NCBI GenBank assembly: GCA_037783415.1
Contig: JAZGTN010000003.1
Span: 6,362,501 to 6,426,500, forward strand
DNA length: 64,000 nt
Source of the DNA: Leptasterias polaris
Lineage: Eukaryota; Echinodermata; Asteroidea; Forcipulatida; Asteriidae
Direction of reading: 5' to 3'
Shown: positions 9,487 to 20,800 of the stretch, in pieces
How the letters are laid out: each line of letters starts with the position of its first letter
How positions within the stretch are numbered: the stretch's first letter is position 1
The notes under the pieces: generated by a model
The model's database searches: none
What the model was told of the DNA's origin: nothing
Seen by the model: the letters and a program-made list of their open reading frames with translations, nothing else
Translations under genes and position numbers: made by a program

Positions 9487-11873
9487 CTGAATGTGTAAAA
9501 ATTAAGAATAAAGCCATGAAGATGGTGAAACAGTTGTGGGGTTATACAGCTCTGGAGACCAGAGCCAAGAGAACACTCGAATGGGATAAGGGTTTTCTCT
9601 GGGCACCCTGCTAAATGCAACAAAGTGCAACATGGTGGAATTGAAAACCCTACTAAAAAATGCAAAAAAGCACAACACATTTGAAATGAAAATCCTGCTA
9701 ATTACAACAAAAAGGCAACATGGTTGAAATGAAAATCCTGCTGAAAAGAAGCGACTTTGTTGCATTGGACAGTGCAGTTAATTGTATTTGCATAGCTTTC
9801 CCTGCTCAATGCAACAATAAGCACCTACTGAGTCTGGCGACCTTACTTTACACGGATTTGAAACCATTTACTCTGCCAAGTCAAGATTTCAACCCCCAAA
9901 AAATTTACTTAACCCTGCTAAATACAAGAAAAAATAAGAAAACAAGAAAATAAACACCTCTTAGAAGTTAAATCACTGTGCTGCTAAAATATGCAACAAC
10001 ATGCATCAATGTGTTGGATTTGAGTTGACTTACAAATTACAACAACTTTGACCAACTGGTGCAATTTGTTGCATTACATGTAGGGCCTACATCATTGTTT
10101 TTTGAAAGAGTGAATTTCTTCCCATTCTGTAGTTTTCATTAAAAACACCATTATACCACCCAACCTACAAGAATTTAATCTTGTTTTAGTGAACAAAAGA
10201 CGCTTTTTGTTTTAGTATAAAATCTTCAAATGCATGTTATTTGCTCGACTTTTGAAATATTTGTCTGAAAAATAGTTTCTGATACGAGCTACATAGAGAG
10301 TGTCTCCAGGTCCATGAGACAACTTGGTCAACCCGTCTTTGTTGAGAGTGTTCTGAACATTAATTTTATGACCAACTAGTCCAAACCATGCCTACATTGT
10401 ACACCACCCTCTATGAGACCAAGAAACAGTACAAAAGGCAATTGAGCATTGGACATGGTTGCCAGTCTGAAGAAGCTCCAAGCTTAGCATTTAGGGATGA
10501 AACATGACTAAAATAGTATGTACATGTAAGTAATATCTACTTTTATTTCCCAATTGAAAAAACCAAACCTCATAGTTCATGATTTATCAACAATTCAGAT
10601 GAACTTATTAGCTGTTCCGACTAGGTAGTCGGAACAGCTATTGTTTTCGTCAAGATTTTAATTTGTTTTCTTATTCTTTGTTTTTGCCTAAATCCCATAG
10701 CAATTGCACACGTTTTTTGTTTAAGCCTAATATCCTAGAGCGTAAATACGAAAGAGTTAAATCATATATCAAATTGAAGCTTAGAACATAAACTTAACTC
10801 TAAATGTAAATGTTTTTAAAATTCTTAATTAATTAGCCAATTAACAGCGAGGTGAATATTTAATTAGCCAACCTTATATATAAGCACCATATCTAAAGAA
10901 ATACACAACCAATTTTCAACCTTTTTTCAGTTATAGACTCCTTGGGCATTGGAGATTAGCCTTGGGTAACCGTGACCCCATTTTGACCTTTACCTATGGG
11001 TCAACCGGAAGTGGGACCATATCTCAAGAATTACACAGCCGATTTTAAAACTTTTTTTCAGTTATAGACTCCTTGGGCATTGGAGATTAGCCTTGGGTAA
11101 CCGTGACCCCAAGTTGACCTTTACCTATGGGTCAACTGGAAGTGGGACCATATCTAAAGAATTACACAGCCGATTTTCTAACTTTTTTCAGTTATAGACT
11201 TCTTGGGCATGGCAGATTAGCCTTGGGTAACTGTGACCCCATGTTGACCTTCACTTCCAGGTCAACCGGAGGTGAGACCATATCTCAAGAACTACACAAC
11301 CGATTTTCAAACTTTTTTCAGTTATAGACTCCTTGGGCATTGGAGATTAGCCTTGGGTTATCGTGGCCCCATGTTGACCTTTACTTCTGGGTCAACCGGA
11401 AGTGGGACCATATCTCAAGAACTACACATCTGATTTTCAATTTCTTTTCAGTTATAAACCCTTTGAGCATTAAATTTTAGACAAGGATTACCTTGACCCC
11501 ATGTTTACCTTTATTTCTGGTTTAAAAGCTCCTTTCGATTTAGTATCAGAATGAAGACCAGGTTTAGGTTTTTAGGCACACTTAAGTGAAAAAAGGGCCT
11601 GTCAAAGGTCAAGAGTCTTCTACCTTGAAATCAGACCAACTTTAAAGCTTTGAAGCACTTAATCGAAGCAAAACAACACGGAACAGCTCTGTGTTTGTTG
11701 ACAAACACTTAATGTCTAGTTTAACATTAATCTTGTTCTTGTGGGAAAAGATTTGTCCACGGGTAAAAATCTGTATTTTTCTCACCAAGTTTCTCCATTG
11801 TCGCGGATGGAATTCTGTCCTGTTCCATCTGCTCAATATCCCCATTCAACCGAGAGTTCATTTTGACGACGTT
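9287..11873 (-). CDS. ZNHIT3: Zinc finger HIT domain-containing protein 3, C-terminal exons
   Basis: ZNHIT3 works with NUFIP1 in assembly of box C/D snoRNPs. Two minus-strand exons join in phase 1: 11873-11786 and 9486-9287. They encode DRIPSATMEKL then ADSGDLKAMLCNKHLQRLLL and MQEPIFVEFADQCLAIV, which match the conserved C-terminal segment of animal ZNHIT3 (human has MQEPLFVEFADCCLGIV). The stop at 9289-9287 follows KSRKAGTT. A possible AATAAA signal lies near 9108-9113 on this strand. The first exon here starts in phase 0 after TTTCAG, so more exons must lie upstream; no Cys-rich HIT finger exon was found up to 17.7 kb. Either it is very diverged or short, or it lies elsewhere. Assignment from recalled sequence. 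Confidence 0.83.
10609..10640. repeat. perfect 14-bp stem-loop of the hairpin family
   Basis: TAGCTGTTCCGACT, loop AGGT, AGTCGGAACAGCTA. Followed by ATTGTTTTCGTCAAGATTT, the same spacer type seen (inverted) between the hairpins at 34118-34298. Confidence 0.8.
10905..11530. repeat. tandem array, period about 130 bp
   Basis: TCAACCGGAAGTGGGACCAT-type cores at 11001, 11132, 11262 and 11392. Each is followed by CGATTTT...TCAGTTATAGACTCC and GGAGATTAGCCTTGGGT. The last copy decays past 11460. Confidence 0.85.
11786..11873 (-). CDS. ZNHIT3: ZNHIT3 internal exon (acidic linker)
   Basis: 88 bases between TTTCAG and GTGAGA. It encodes 29 residues ending DRIPSATMEKL plus one base. The linker aligns with the human segment DRVSLQNLKNLG. 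Confidence 0.75.
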
Positions 11874-12342
11874 CTGAAACATAAATAATGTAAATTTTCA
11901 ATTAAAAAAAAGTTGGCAATCTGAACGAGCATACAACAAGGCAGTGAATATATTACCGGCACTGAAAATGCGAAGAGACTGTTTTGGGGGATTTGGGAAT
12001 TTTTTTACCGAGACAAATGTTAGTTTGGTTCCACGTCAACATTGTTGTTGTGACTTTGTATCCACAATACGGTAATCAGACTATTACAAATCAGAAAACA
12101 AAAAGGTATACAGTCAATTTATAGTGGAGTCAATTTTTTATAATAAAAAGAGTACTCAAATTTTTAGGTAATCGTGGAGCATGTCGGTTTCTTAGCCGGA
12201 GCAATTCCACTGGGCTATGCAGTAGTGGTCGAAATCCCTGCAATTTTATAGGTCATACAATATCGGCTGCTCACATACGCATCATAGAGGGTACTATATG
12301 ATAAGCCAGCTTTGTAGTGTTTAGTACAACTATATCCCCTAC

Positions 12343-12862
12343 TAGACCCAGTAACTGGGGCGCTGTACTCCTTTTTTTTCTCCAAATTTTGACATCATCG
12401 GTCGTACTAGCGCCCCAGGTTATTGTTGTATGGTGATGTCATGATTCGACTCTCAGTAATATCGACATGTGCCCTGCCTCAAACCGCGTAGTCGTAACAG
12501 TTGAGGCAGGGCACCCGTCGATATTACTGAGAGTCCGATCATGACATGACCATACAATAATTTTTTTTTGTATTGTATTAATTTTTATTCCCAAAACGGA
12601 ACAAACCCCATACCCTGGGGAAGGGTTACAACAATAACAAAATTTTAAACTTACAATATAACAAAGAAGGAGAGGTTAGCATGAACAAATATTAAATTAT
12701 ACTTGGTTTTCCTTTAACTTAAAAGCAGAGAATATGTACTTCGCAACACAATTCATAATGGTTTTATCGTGAGAACTCATAATAATAACCTCTGGCGCTA
12801 GTACGACCGATGATGTCAAAATTTTAAAAAAAAGGAGTACAGCGCCCCAGTTACTGGGTCTA
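12343..12862. repeat. foldback element with a second foldback inside
   Basis: Outer arms: TAGACCCAGTAACTGGGGCG... and ...GCCCCAGTTACTGGGTCTA, each about 80 bp, with a TA at both tips. The inner arms TCAGTAATATCGAC / GTCGATATTACTGAGAGT (12425-12560) form a second hairpin. Confidence 0.8.
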
Positions 12863-13605
12863 ATCCCCTGTCTTATTTTAATTTTATGGGCTACCCTGCA
12901 CTTTTCTGAGAATGAAGAATGGTGGCCACAGATTTATCCGTTCAAAATACAGGCCTGGAACTTCATATTAGAGAGGGCAATACCAATTTCATTTGGAAAA
13001 AGGCTCTTCAAATTCAATCGGAAAATCTAAAAGTCTATTGGAAACTTTTGAAAGGGCACCAAGGCCAAGACACCAGACTAACACACAGCTAGCCCCACTA
13101 GCGTGGTGAAGGTAAACTCTTAGCCACACTGCAAGCCCATTCAAGTATGCAGCATTCACCCCAGCGCACGACCCCTATGGGTAGGTCGGCAGTTCTAAGC
13201 AAATGTGTCCACTTACCTCTTACAATGTAGCTTCCCTCCACTGCTTTAGCTTTAGAAACTACTAAGCAAATAATCTTTTTAAGTTTGCTCAGAATTTCTT
13301 CCCTATTATATTGATTGCAGTCATTATGGAATGGACCCACAATGCCATCTCAAAATACATCACTGTGGGTTGATGAGGGTGCGAACAAAATACAACTTCT
13401 GTTTCATGTGACAGCTACAGCTAAAGCAAGCTGCATACAAAAAAAGCGGAAACCACACATACACAGACTAAAGTCCGAAAAAGTGCATGCATCCAACACA
13501 GCAGTTTGATTGGTCCATTCCAAAATGGCTAAGCAAATCTGAGCAAATTGAAAAAGATCATTTGCCCCCCGACACAGTCGCCCCCTATGCATTTTTGGCT
13601 ATTGT

Positions 13606-13958
13606 TTCAATGATTTTCTAAGGGGAAATTTTTATTGTTTTTAACTTGATTCAAGAAAGGGAATCCTTAAAGACTATATACATTTTTGTTGAGGATAGGG
13701 GGCCTAACTAATTGAAAAACAACAATTTTGGACAAAAGTTCTTCCGTTGTACAACATGTAACTAAAGTATTTATTTAAAAAAAAAAATTTTTTTTGCGGA
13801 TCCTTTGGGTCGCAATAGCTAGCGTTTTGCTCTTGTTTCAATGATTTTCTAAGGGGAAATTTTGTTGTTTTTAATTTGACTCAAGAAAGGGGATCCTTAA
13901 AGACTTTATACATAGTGTTGGAGGATAGGCCTAACTAATTGAAAAACAACAAATTGAG
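13606..13958. repeat. direct duplication of about 125 bp
   Basis: TGTTTCAATGATTTTCTAAG...CTAATTGAAAAACAACAA occurs at 13606-13733 and 13837-13958, with a unique spacer between. About 90 percent alike by eye. Confidence 0.75.
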
Positions 13959-15328
13959 TGGTTCAACCATCTAGATTGTTTCACATAATTAATTGTATCT
14001 AGAGCTAGAGTCACAACCACATTCCATATACGGCTGTGTTTCACTTTCTGTCTTTCAAAACCATCACTTAGCTGTCACTTGGGGATGGAACAATAGATGT
14101 GTTATTAGTTTCAAACTTTACCGCAGTCAACTCCGAGGGGCAAGAATGGTTTTATTACAAAAGCGCGGCACCTCATGTGTAGGTTACCGGCCGACCCGTG
14201 GGGTGGCAGTAGGCTCAGTGCTGCGAGTTCATGACTTTTTCTTTGAGTTGACAAAAAATGCACTGATGCAATATACTAATTGATGCCCTAATTACCTTCT
14301 TTTTTTTCATTAGAAGTTTGCAAAATATATTTTTACTGGATGGACGTTGCAATCTTCACACACGCACCGATGATCTTTGATGCCTTCAGCAGCACCAATG
14401 TGTTTGGAAGTTTCCCCTTTTCGATGCACACTAGAAAGTACGGTTTCCCGGTAAAGCCACACGTGGAACACAGTCTATACAGTGACTACAAGTATTATGT
14501 GAGACTCTGTCCGGCCCTACAGCCGGCGGATTTATATATTATTCAAAATATGTTTTTTACTTTGAAAATTATCATAAATAGTGTTATGCAATAAATTTCA
14601 ACTTATAAATAAATAAATAATAATGAGTGCAAATGTTTCTCTGCTGTCAAGTATGATTTATTTTTTTGTTTTGTGTCTTTGAATGTTTCTTAGGTCAGAT
14701 AAAACACCAAACAAACAATAATAATTGACCCCGTGCTATAAGTTTAACTGGTTTTTATTAATTTGTCTAACATTTATATTTGGAGTGGGTATCAGTGAAA
14801 CCACGGTGGAGCACAACACTCGTTAACGTACATTTTAAAGTTGGTTATTCTAATGCCCTTAAAAATAATTATTGGATAATAATTAAAATATTTTGTATTA
14901 ATTTTTATTATCTATGAACCTTAATAAACAAAAATTGTTTTGTTTCTTTTGGGGGGTGGGGGTTGCAATTATTTAATTAAAATAAATGTGAAAACAAAAA
15001 TAAAGGTTAAAACACTTTCATTAACACATAAGTTGTATAATTACATAAGTTTCTCACAACTTTATTATCCCATCATATAAATTAGGCCCTCGAAAAAGTA
15101 ACTTTGTATCTAGAGGTTGTTTACATCGTGCGCATGGACGCAAAAGACCGCCCAACGATAACAGGTCAGAACGAATACAGGAACACCTACGATACAGTTA
15201 GCATTACTTCGAATAAATTACACTATTATCAAGACTTAATTAATGCCGTGTCTGAAATGGCGACACCGCGCGCGTCTGCCTATACTTCAACACTGGCAGA
15301 CGCGCTGATCTAGCTGTAGCTAGCTGTA

Positions 15329-15439
15329 GCGCAAAAAATAAGACTGCGCGGTGTGCGCGGAGCCAAAAGACAGCGCGGTGTGCGCCGGAAGCCAATTGGA
15401 AGGCTCCGCGCACACCGCGCAGTCTTATTTTTTTTGCGC
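15329..15439. repeat. GC-rich near-perfect palindrome
   Basis: GCGCAAAAAATAAGACTGCG plus GTGTGCGCGGAGCC on the left and the inverse on the right, a stem of about 36 bp. The loop itself repeats GCGCGGTGTGCGC. Strikingly GC-rich for this AT-rich region. Confidence 0.8.
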
Positions 15440-15783
15440 AAATCGCGAACGCCGCGCGAGTGCCGCGATGAGGGAAAAACAACCGTGAGTATTGCGTGGT
15501 AAATTTCATTTTTTGAAGATGTTTTTGAATATAACTCAACAAAAAGGAAATGCATTCATTATGAATGTATATTAAGTGTATGGGGAAAGTTTTTGTTGTG
15601 TAGTGCAAAGGAAACTGAAGTTATTGATGGCAAACCAACCACCGTAAAATGTTCACCTATCAACGACCATTTTGAAAACGTATAGCGTACGGAGGTCCAA
15701 AATGTTAGACCCCTAACCCGGCTAAAGGCTCACGGGGGAGCCTTATAGTTTCTAGAAGTAGGCTACCACCTCCATCCATGCTA

Positions 15784-15904
15784 GCCCACCTTGTTGGGCT
15801 GTAATGGCTCTCTTTTAACATCGGTCTCCGTGAGTGTTATGAGACCGATGTTAAAAGAGAGCCATTATATTATTAATATTACAGCCCAACAAGGCCAGGT
15901 GGGC
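15784..15904. repeat. foldback repeat of about 120 bp
   Basis: GCCCACCTTGTTGGGCTGTA and TGGCTCTCTTTTAACATCGG are inverted on the right (GATGTTAAAAGAGAGCCA; ACAGCCCAACAAGG; GGTGGGC). The loop is GTGAGTGTTAT. Confidence 0.8.
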
Positions 15905-17214
15905 ATCCATTCCATGCCATATCTGTCACACTCTGACTCTGGACCTCTCTGGCCTAAAATTATAGGCCTGATATCACATAAATCCCGGTCTCCCTCAAAT
16001 ATTTTTTATTTAGATCATAAAAAGATCAGTCTTCATAACATAGCTTTATATTTGATAGATTGTACACCATACGAACCTTATTTATAATAGGAAACTCTTG
16101 TCGGTTTCAGACTTGTAGCGAAGACGTTTGCACGAACCAGTGGTGAACTTAATGTAGTCTGGTACCACAATTATGACAGCACACTATTGTATATTGATTA
16201 TACAAGGTACACTACAAGGACATTATTACAAATATTGCGCCCTCTCGTGAGGCCTAAAAATGGGTTGCGGAATAATTTAGGTGGGTCGCCAAACTATTTT
16301 CAAAAATTCGTCGAAAAAAGTTTTGACCATCTGTCTTTTCTGTCAGCAACAAGGTTTGCTTCACAATCGACCTATCATCAAAAACATAAATTTTTTCCTT
16401 CACTTGTTTTATCAGGTCTATGCAATTGCTCGTAAATGATTATTTAAAAAAAATAATACAACAATTCTGCTTCAATTCACTCCTGTTAAAATGAAACTGT
16501 TTTTATTACTACCTCTACACTCCATGCTCTACAGTAGGGGTTCAAATTGGCTATTGATTGGTGCGTGTGGGTCGCGATCGAGTGCATACACAATTTTTAC
16601 TGGGTCGCTGACTAGTTTGCGAATCAATGCTGCATAAATATTTTTTATGGTCTACACATTGAAGCATATTGGAGGAAAGGGATCATTCCTCTCTTTTATT
16701 CAAGGATTCATTATAACCATTTTGGGGCAGGACAATTTTAACAAGAATGAAACTATTTTTCTGATGTGGGCTTTCGGTAACATAACACCAAGTGCTTTAG
16801 TGCAGTGCTAGGTTATAATTATGTACATCCAATATTGTGGCTATATTTGTTTTATTGTACAATCGCTTGCAATGTGCTATAATTATGTAGACTTGTAAAC
16901 AACTGAGCTGAACAAAATAAAGTTTGTCACTGGGCGTAAAAAGGAAAACTGCATGCCCACCTTAAACATTCGAGATGTCGTTCACTTGCAATTAATGTGC
17001 TTAGGCCTATGGAGTGGAATTCGAAATTTTTTTTTTTTTTAAAGTGAACAAAATACTAGTTATAAGTTCGTGGACGTAAATAGGTAACTTCTAATCCCGC
17101 CTGAAACAATCGAGAAATTACCGGGCCACGATGAATGAATTTTCACTAAAAACGGCCAATTATAGCTACGAGGAAGTCCTTCAACAGAGTGGCGGAGAAG
17201 TACTTTTAGTGATC

Positions 17215-17372
17215 TCCAGGCTAAGCAGTGGTCCGCTGGCCAAATGCCAGTTATAACACCCGTGGTTCACAATCACTCCAAGCTGACTGATTGGCTACTA
17301 GTTAATTTGAAATAAGAACTTGAAAAAGCTGATCGTGACTGACTAGTGAACTGACAAGCTAATACCTGCTGG
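17215..17372. repeat. dispersed repeat shared with 2036-2255
   Basis: See 2036-2255. Lies downstream of the receptor stop codon, in its likely 3' UTR or flank. Confidence 0.4.
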
Positions 17373-17759
17373 TGGTGTACCTAACAAAGTTTAGGACAAA
17401 CCCTGCCTCCTACTAGGATCCTGTTGCCAATGGGATCCTAGAGTCTAAGTTGATGAGGCAACGAGATTTTTTCACCTGTGGACGACAATATGAAACAATC
17501 AAACACGATGACTCCGACGGTGTAGAGAACATGTCAATTATTACGTGATTACCAAATAAGCGTCAACATTACGACTGTGCTTAAACAAGAAACGAGGAAC
17601 CGCAACATGAGCAAGACTGATTAGGATTGACAAAAAATGTGGCCCATCCAACATCTCACAGTAGAGCCTATACGCAAAAAGGCACGAAGTTGAAGCTGTC
17701 TCTCGGGCAGGGTGCTCCTGTTTCCTTACACACACAAGACTTCTCGCAACACCGCCTTT

Positions 17760-17849
17760 TCATGGTGCACTCTGTGTTGGAGATGACTTGATTCCTGTAG
17801 TGTCATCAGTCTGAGTTGGGTCACCAAGTTCTTGATCTTTTCTGCCAGA
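17760..17849 (-). CDS. GABA-B receptor exon 18: C terminus (frame uncertain)
   Basis: After the strong acceptor CCCCCGCAG, phase 0 gives 29 polar residues (SGRKDQELGDPTQTDDTTGI to QSAP) and TGA. A second frame through the same bases encodes SLAEKIKNLVTQLRLMTLQ, which looks more like a coiled coil. It is reached by intron retention or by another acceptor at 17882-17883. Confidence 0.6.
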   Translation of the reverse strand, partial: SGRKDQELGDPTQTDDTTGIKSSPTQSAP

Positions 17850-20800
17850 CTGCGGGGGAGTAAAACCAAAGTTGAATAACTCTGAGAATTGTTGAGTTTG
17901 AATGGGGCCGGGTTTATATTAAGGGTTATGGTATTCTCAATGCTCCAATACACACAGTAATTGCCTTTACAAAGATACCCAGTGCTTTGACAATATTCTC
18001 TATACAAACCGAACACAGTTTTCGCGTTTAATTTTTTTGCAAATATTACAAATGAGCAGTTGATACTAGAGGTTTTTTTTTGGTTACTGACCGATAATTT
18101 CTTGTTCTCCATTTTGAGTTGCAGTATATCCTGTCGCAATAGCTGCAGTTCATCTTTATGGACATCAACCAGGTTTCTGATTTGACGGTCTTGGGTCAGC
18201 GTGTTTGATGAAACCATCGTGTTGTGAGCTGGCCTAATGGTGTTCCTCATTTTTATCTGCAGTGGGTCATAAACAACATCGAATACATTTTCATAAATCA
18301 GCGATCTATCATTGTGAAGGTTCTACAGCTCAGACAGATGTAAACAAAAGCTTACATTTTAATTATAAGCCTATATAATACATTTCAATTGAGCGTTCCC
18401 ATCACGGGTTCAATTTTGTTTAGTGGTCTTTTTTTTGACCCACACATCCTTTTGGCACAGCTTTGAGTTTGAAAGTCTCCGTTCACCATGAACAATTGGC
18501 AAAAGCCTAAAACCAAGCCGGGGCCGGTGATAAAGGGTATATTATTTTAATGAGCCCAGGGACGCGGGTCACCATATAAATAAAAGTCGTGGAGACAATT
18601 ATTACAGAATGTACCTTAGGAATGAATATCACACAGAGTGTGAGAGTAGTTGCTAGCCAGATCAAACCAGCCACCAAGGCGTAGAGGGCGTTTCTATCCT
18701 CCAGGACGAATGATATCGGTGCCCCGATGACAGAAAATATTAACATGTTGTAGATGCAAATACCTGTAGATTAAAAATGAGAATGCGTCAAGACAAAGAA
18801 CTGATAACTCTTGATTAATAAAATAATCATCATGGATTTTAAATGTTATTGTGAATTCCACAAAGTAGGCCCTACTCCGTTTCTATTTAATCTGCTTTAA
18901 TAGAAACAACGCGACTCTATAAAATATACCATAGGATTGTGACCAAGGACGGTGATTGTCTGGCCCCCATCGCAGAAGTCAATTAATGCACGCGCAACGC
19001 ACAACTCCTCAGCCAACAACTGCTGGTCTTCCTTTGACCTCGGTGAGGGTGCTGTTTGAGCCTATGACGTCATTTACTAGGACCTACAATTATTCCAAGT
19101 TTTGCGCGGAATAGAAATGCAATAAAAAAGAAGAAGATATATTTACACAAATTGCCTATGTTTTCTCCATATAGGACTGGTGAACTTCGAAGCTCTGACG
19201 AAAACCTTTGGTTTGCTTTCGGCTACAACTAAAGTATATAATATACGAAGAGATTAATGCTCCCGTGGTACATGTATCTGTAAATTGTCTAAGCTTTTAA
19301 AACTTACCAATAAACTTTGAGTCATTCAGAGCTTGGATTGATACAGTTCGAGTCTCCCAAGCCAGGAATGCGCCAAAAACTAGCAGCAGTCCATCTATGA
19401 CGTAGAAGGCACCGATCCAATATATCTGGTGCGCTGACTCGCACATTACACGTATTGGCGTGTAGATGATGTCATCGTTTTCGTCATCGACCTTATCAAT
19501 AAATAATTATGGAAAGCATCAAGATACTTCCATGGAAGTAAATAAAAAGCAATAAAAAAAGAAAAACAAAAAACAAGAAAAAAAACAACAAGAAAGAAAC
19601 AAGAAAGAAAAACCAAAACAACAACATCAATGCTATTACTCATTTCATGGAAGTAAATAAAAAGCAATACAAAAGAAAGAAAAAAGAAAGAAAACAACAA
19701 AACAACAACATCAACGCTATTACCATGGAGGCTCCATGCTATTACTCATTGCATAACAATCAATCTAAAAATATTGTACAATATACGCTAAATGCATGGG
19801 AAATTGACGGTTATAGGACTTGGTACTTTGCATGTGGCACTGGGTAATCGTATTTAATGTGTTTGTTGTGCGTAATGCGTTATATGCGCAATCCTCTAAG
19901 AGTTGAAAGTACAATCGCATGTAAATGAGATTTCAGAACTTGGGATGAATTGGTTCCTAAGAACTTCCGAAAGGAGTAAGTTTACTGTGCATGATTTTTA
20001 AGGGGGAATTGTAGTATTCGTTCAACTGAAACCTCTTATTTTCTTACTTTTTCCAATCCATGTTTCTCCTTGGCCTGCAGAGGATCAAACGTCTCCCACA
20101 AGACCACGAGCAGAACATCAACGAGAACCAGACTTGCAACAAAACTGAACAACCTGAAATCTTTTACAACCTGAGACAAATAAATCAGTTTACTAAGATT
20201 AAAGCATACGCACAGCATTGCCAAATTATTGTCAAAAAACAGCATCCCCATTTTTTGAGACCCAAAGTCACTCTGTGTAACCCTGATTTGCTTAATCGGT
20301 CAACAGAGTCACGAAAAAACAGTGAAAAGAACCTTAGTACTATATCGTGTTCACTTTTGTCAAACATCGAATTCTGGACTCAAAACTGATTGGAATGTTT
20401 TACTCGTTTGTAAAAAACTAATAGTATTTGAAGCAAAAATATTTCAAGGGAAGTTTCCACCATAAGCATCTTTATACCATGTCAGTTATGTGCAAATAAG
20501 AGCATTATGTTTTTCAATCTTACCGAAGTGTGCAAACAGCTGTTAAAAAACCAAACAATATTATACGCGAAACACAAGGCAAATTCTGCATACAAAAAAC
20601 TGAAAAATAACTGTAAATTCCTACCGTCTTCATTGCTGTTTTGTTGGTGAAGATTTTATGCACCCGCCATGTTTTGCTGAACATGGCCCCAAACGCCATG
20701 GAAAACCCAATAGAAAGGCACCATGTCCTAGCCTTAAGAAGACAAAACAAAACGTAGATTGAAACGAAAAAGTTAACACAAAGAGAACCAATCATTAAGT

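Noticed and set aside
13098..13340. ZNHIT3 upstream exon ending at the strong donor near 13217
   Set aside because: It would have to end in phase 0 to join the known exon, and that frame has a stop; no Cys/His finger residues.
19446..19847. Hydrophobic ORF on minus and Lys-rich ORF on plus
   Set aside because: A purine-rich low-complexity AAGAAAG stretch in receptor intron 14; the real exon 15 lies at its left edge.
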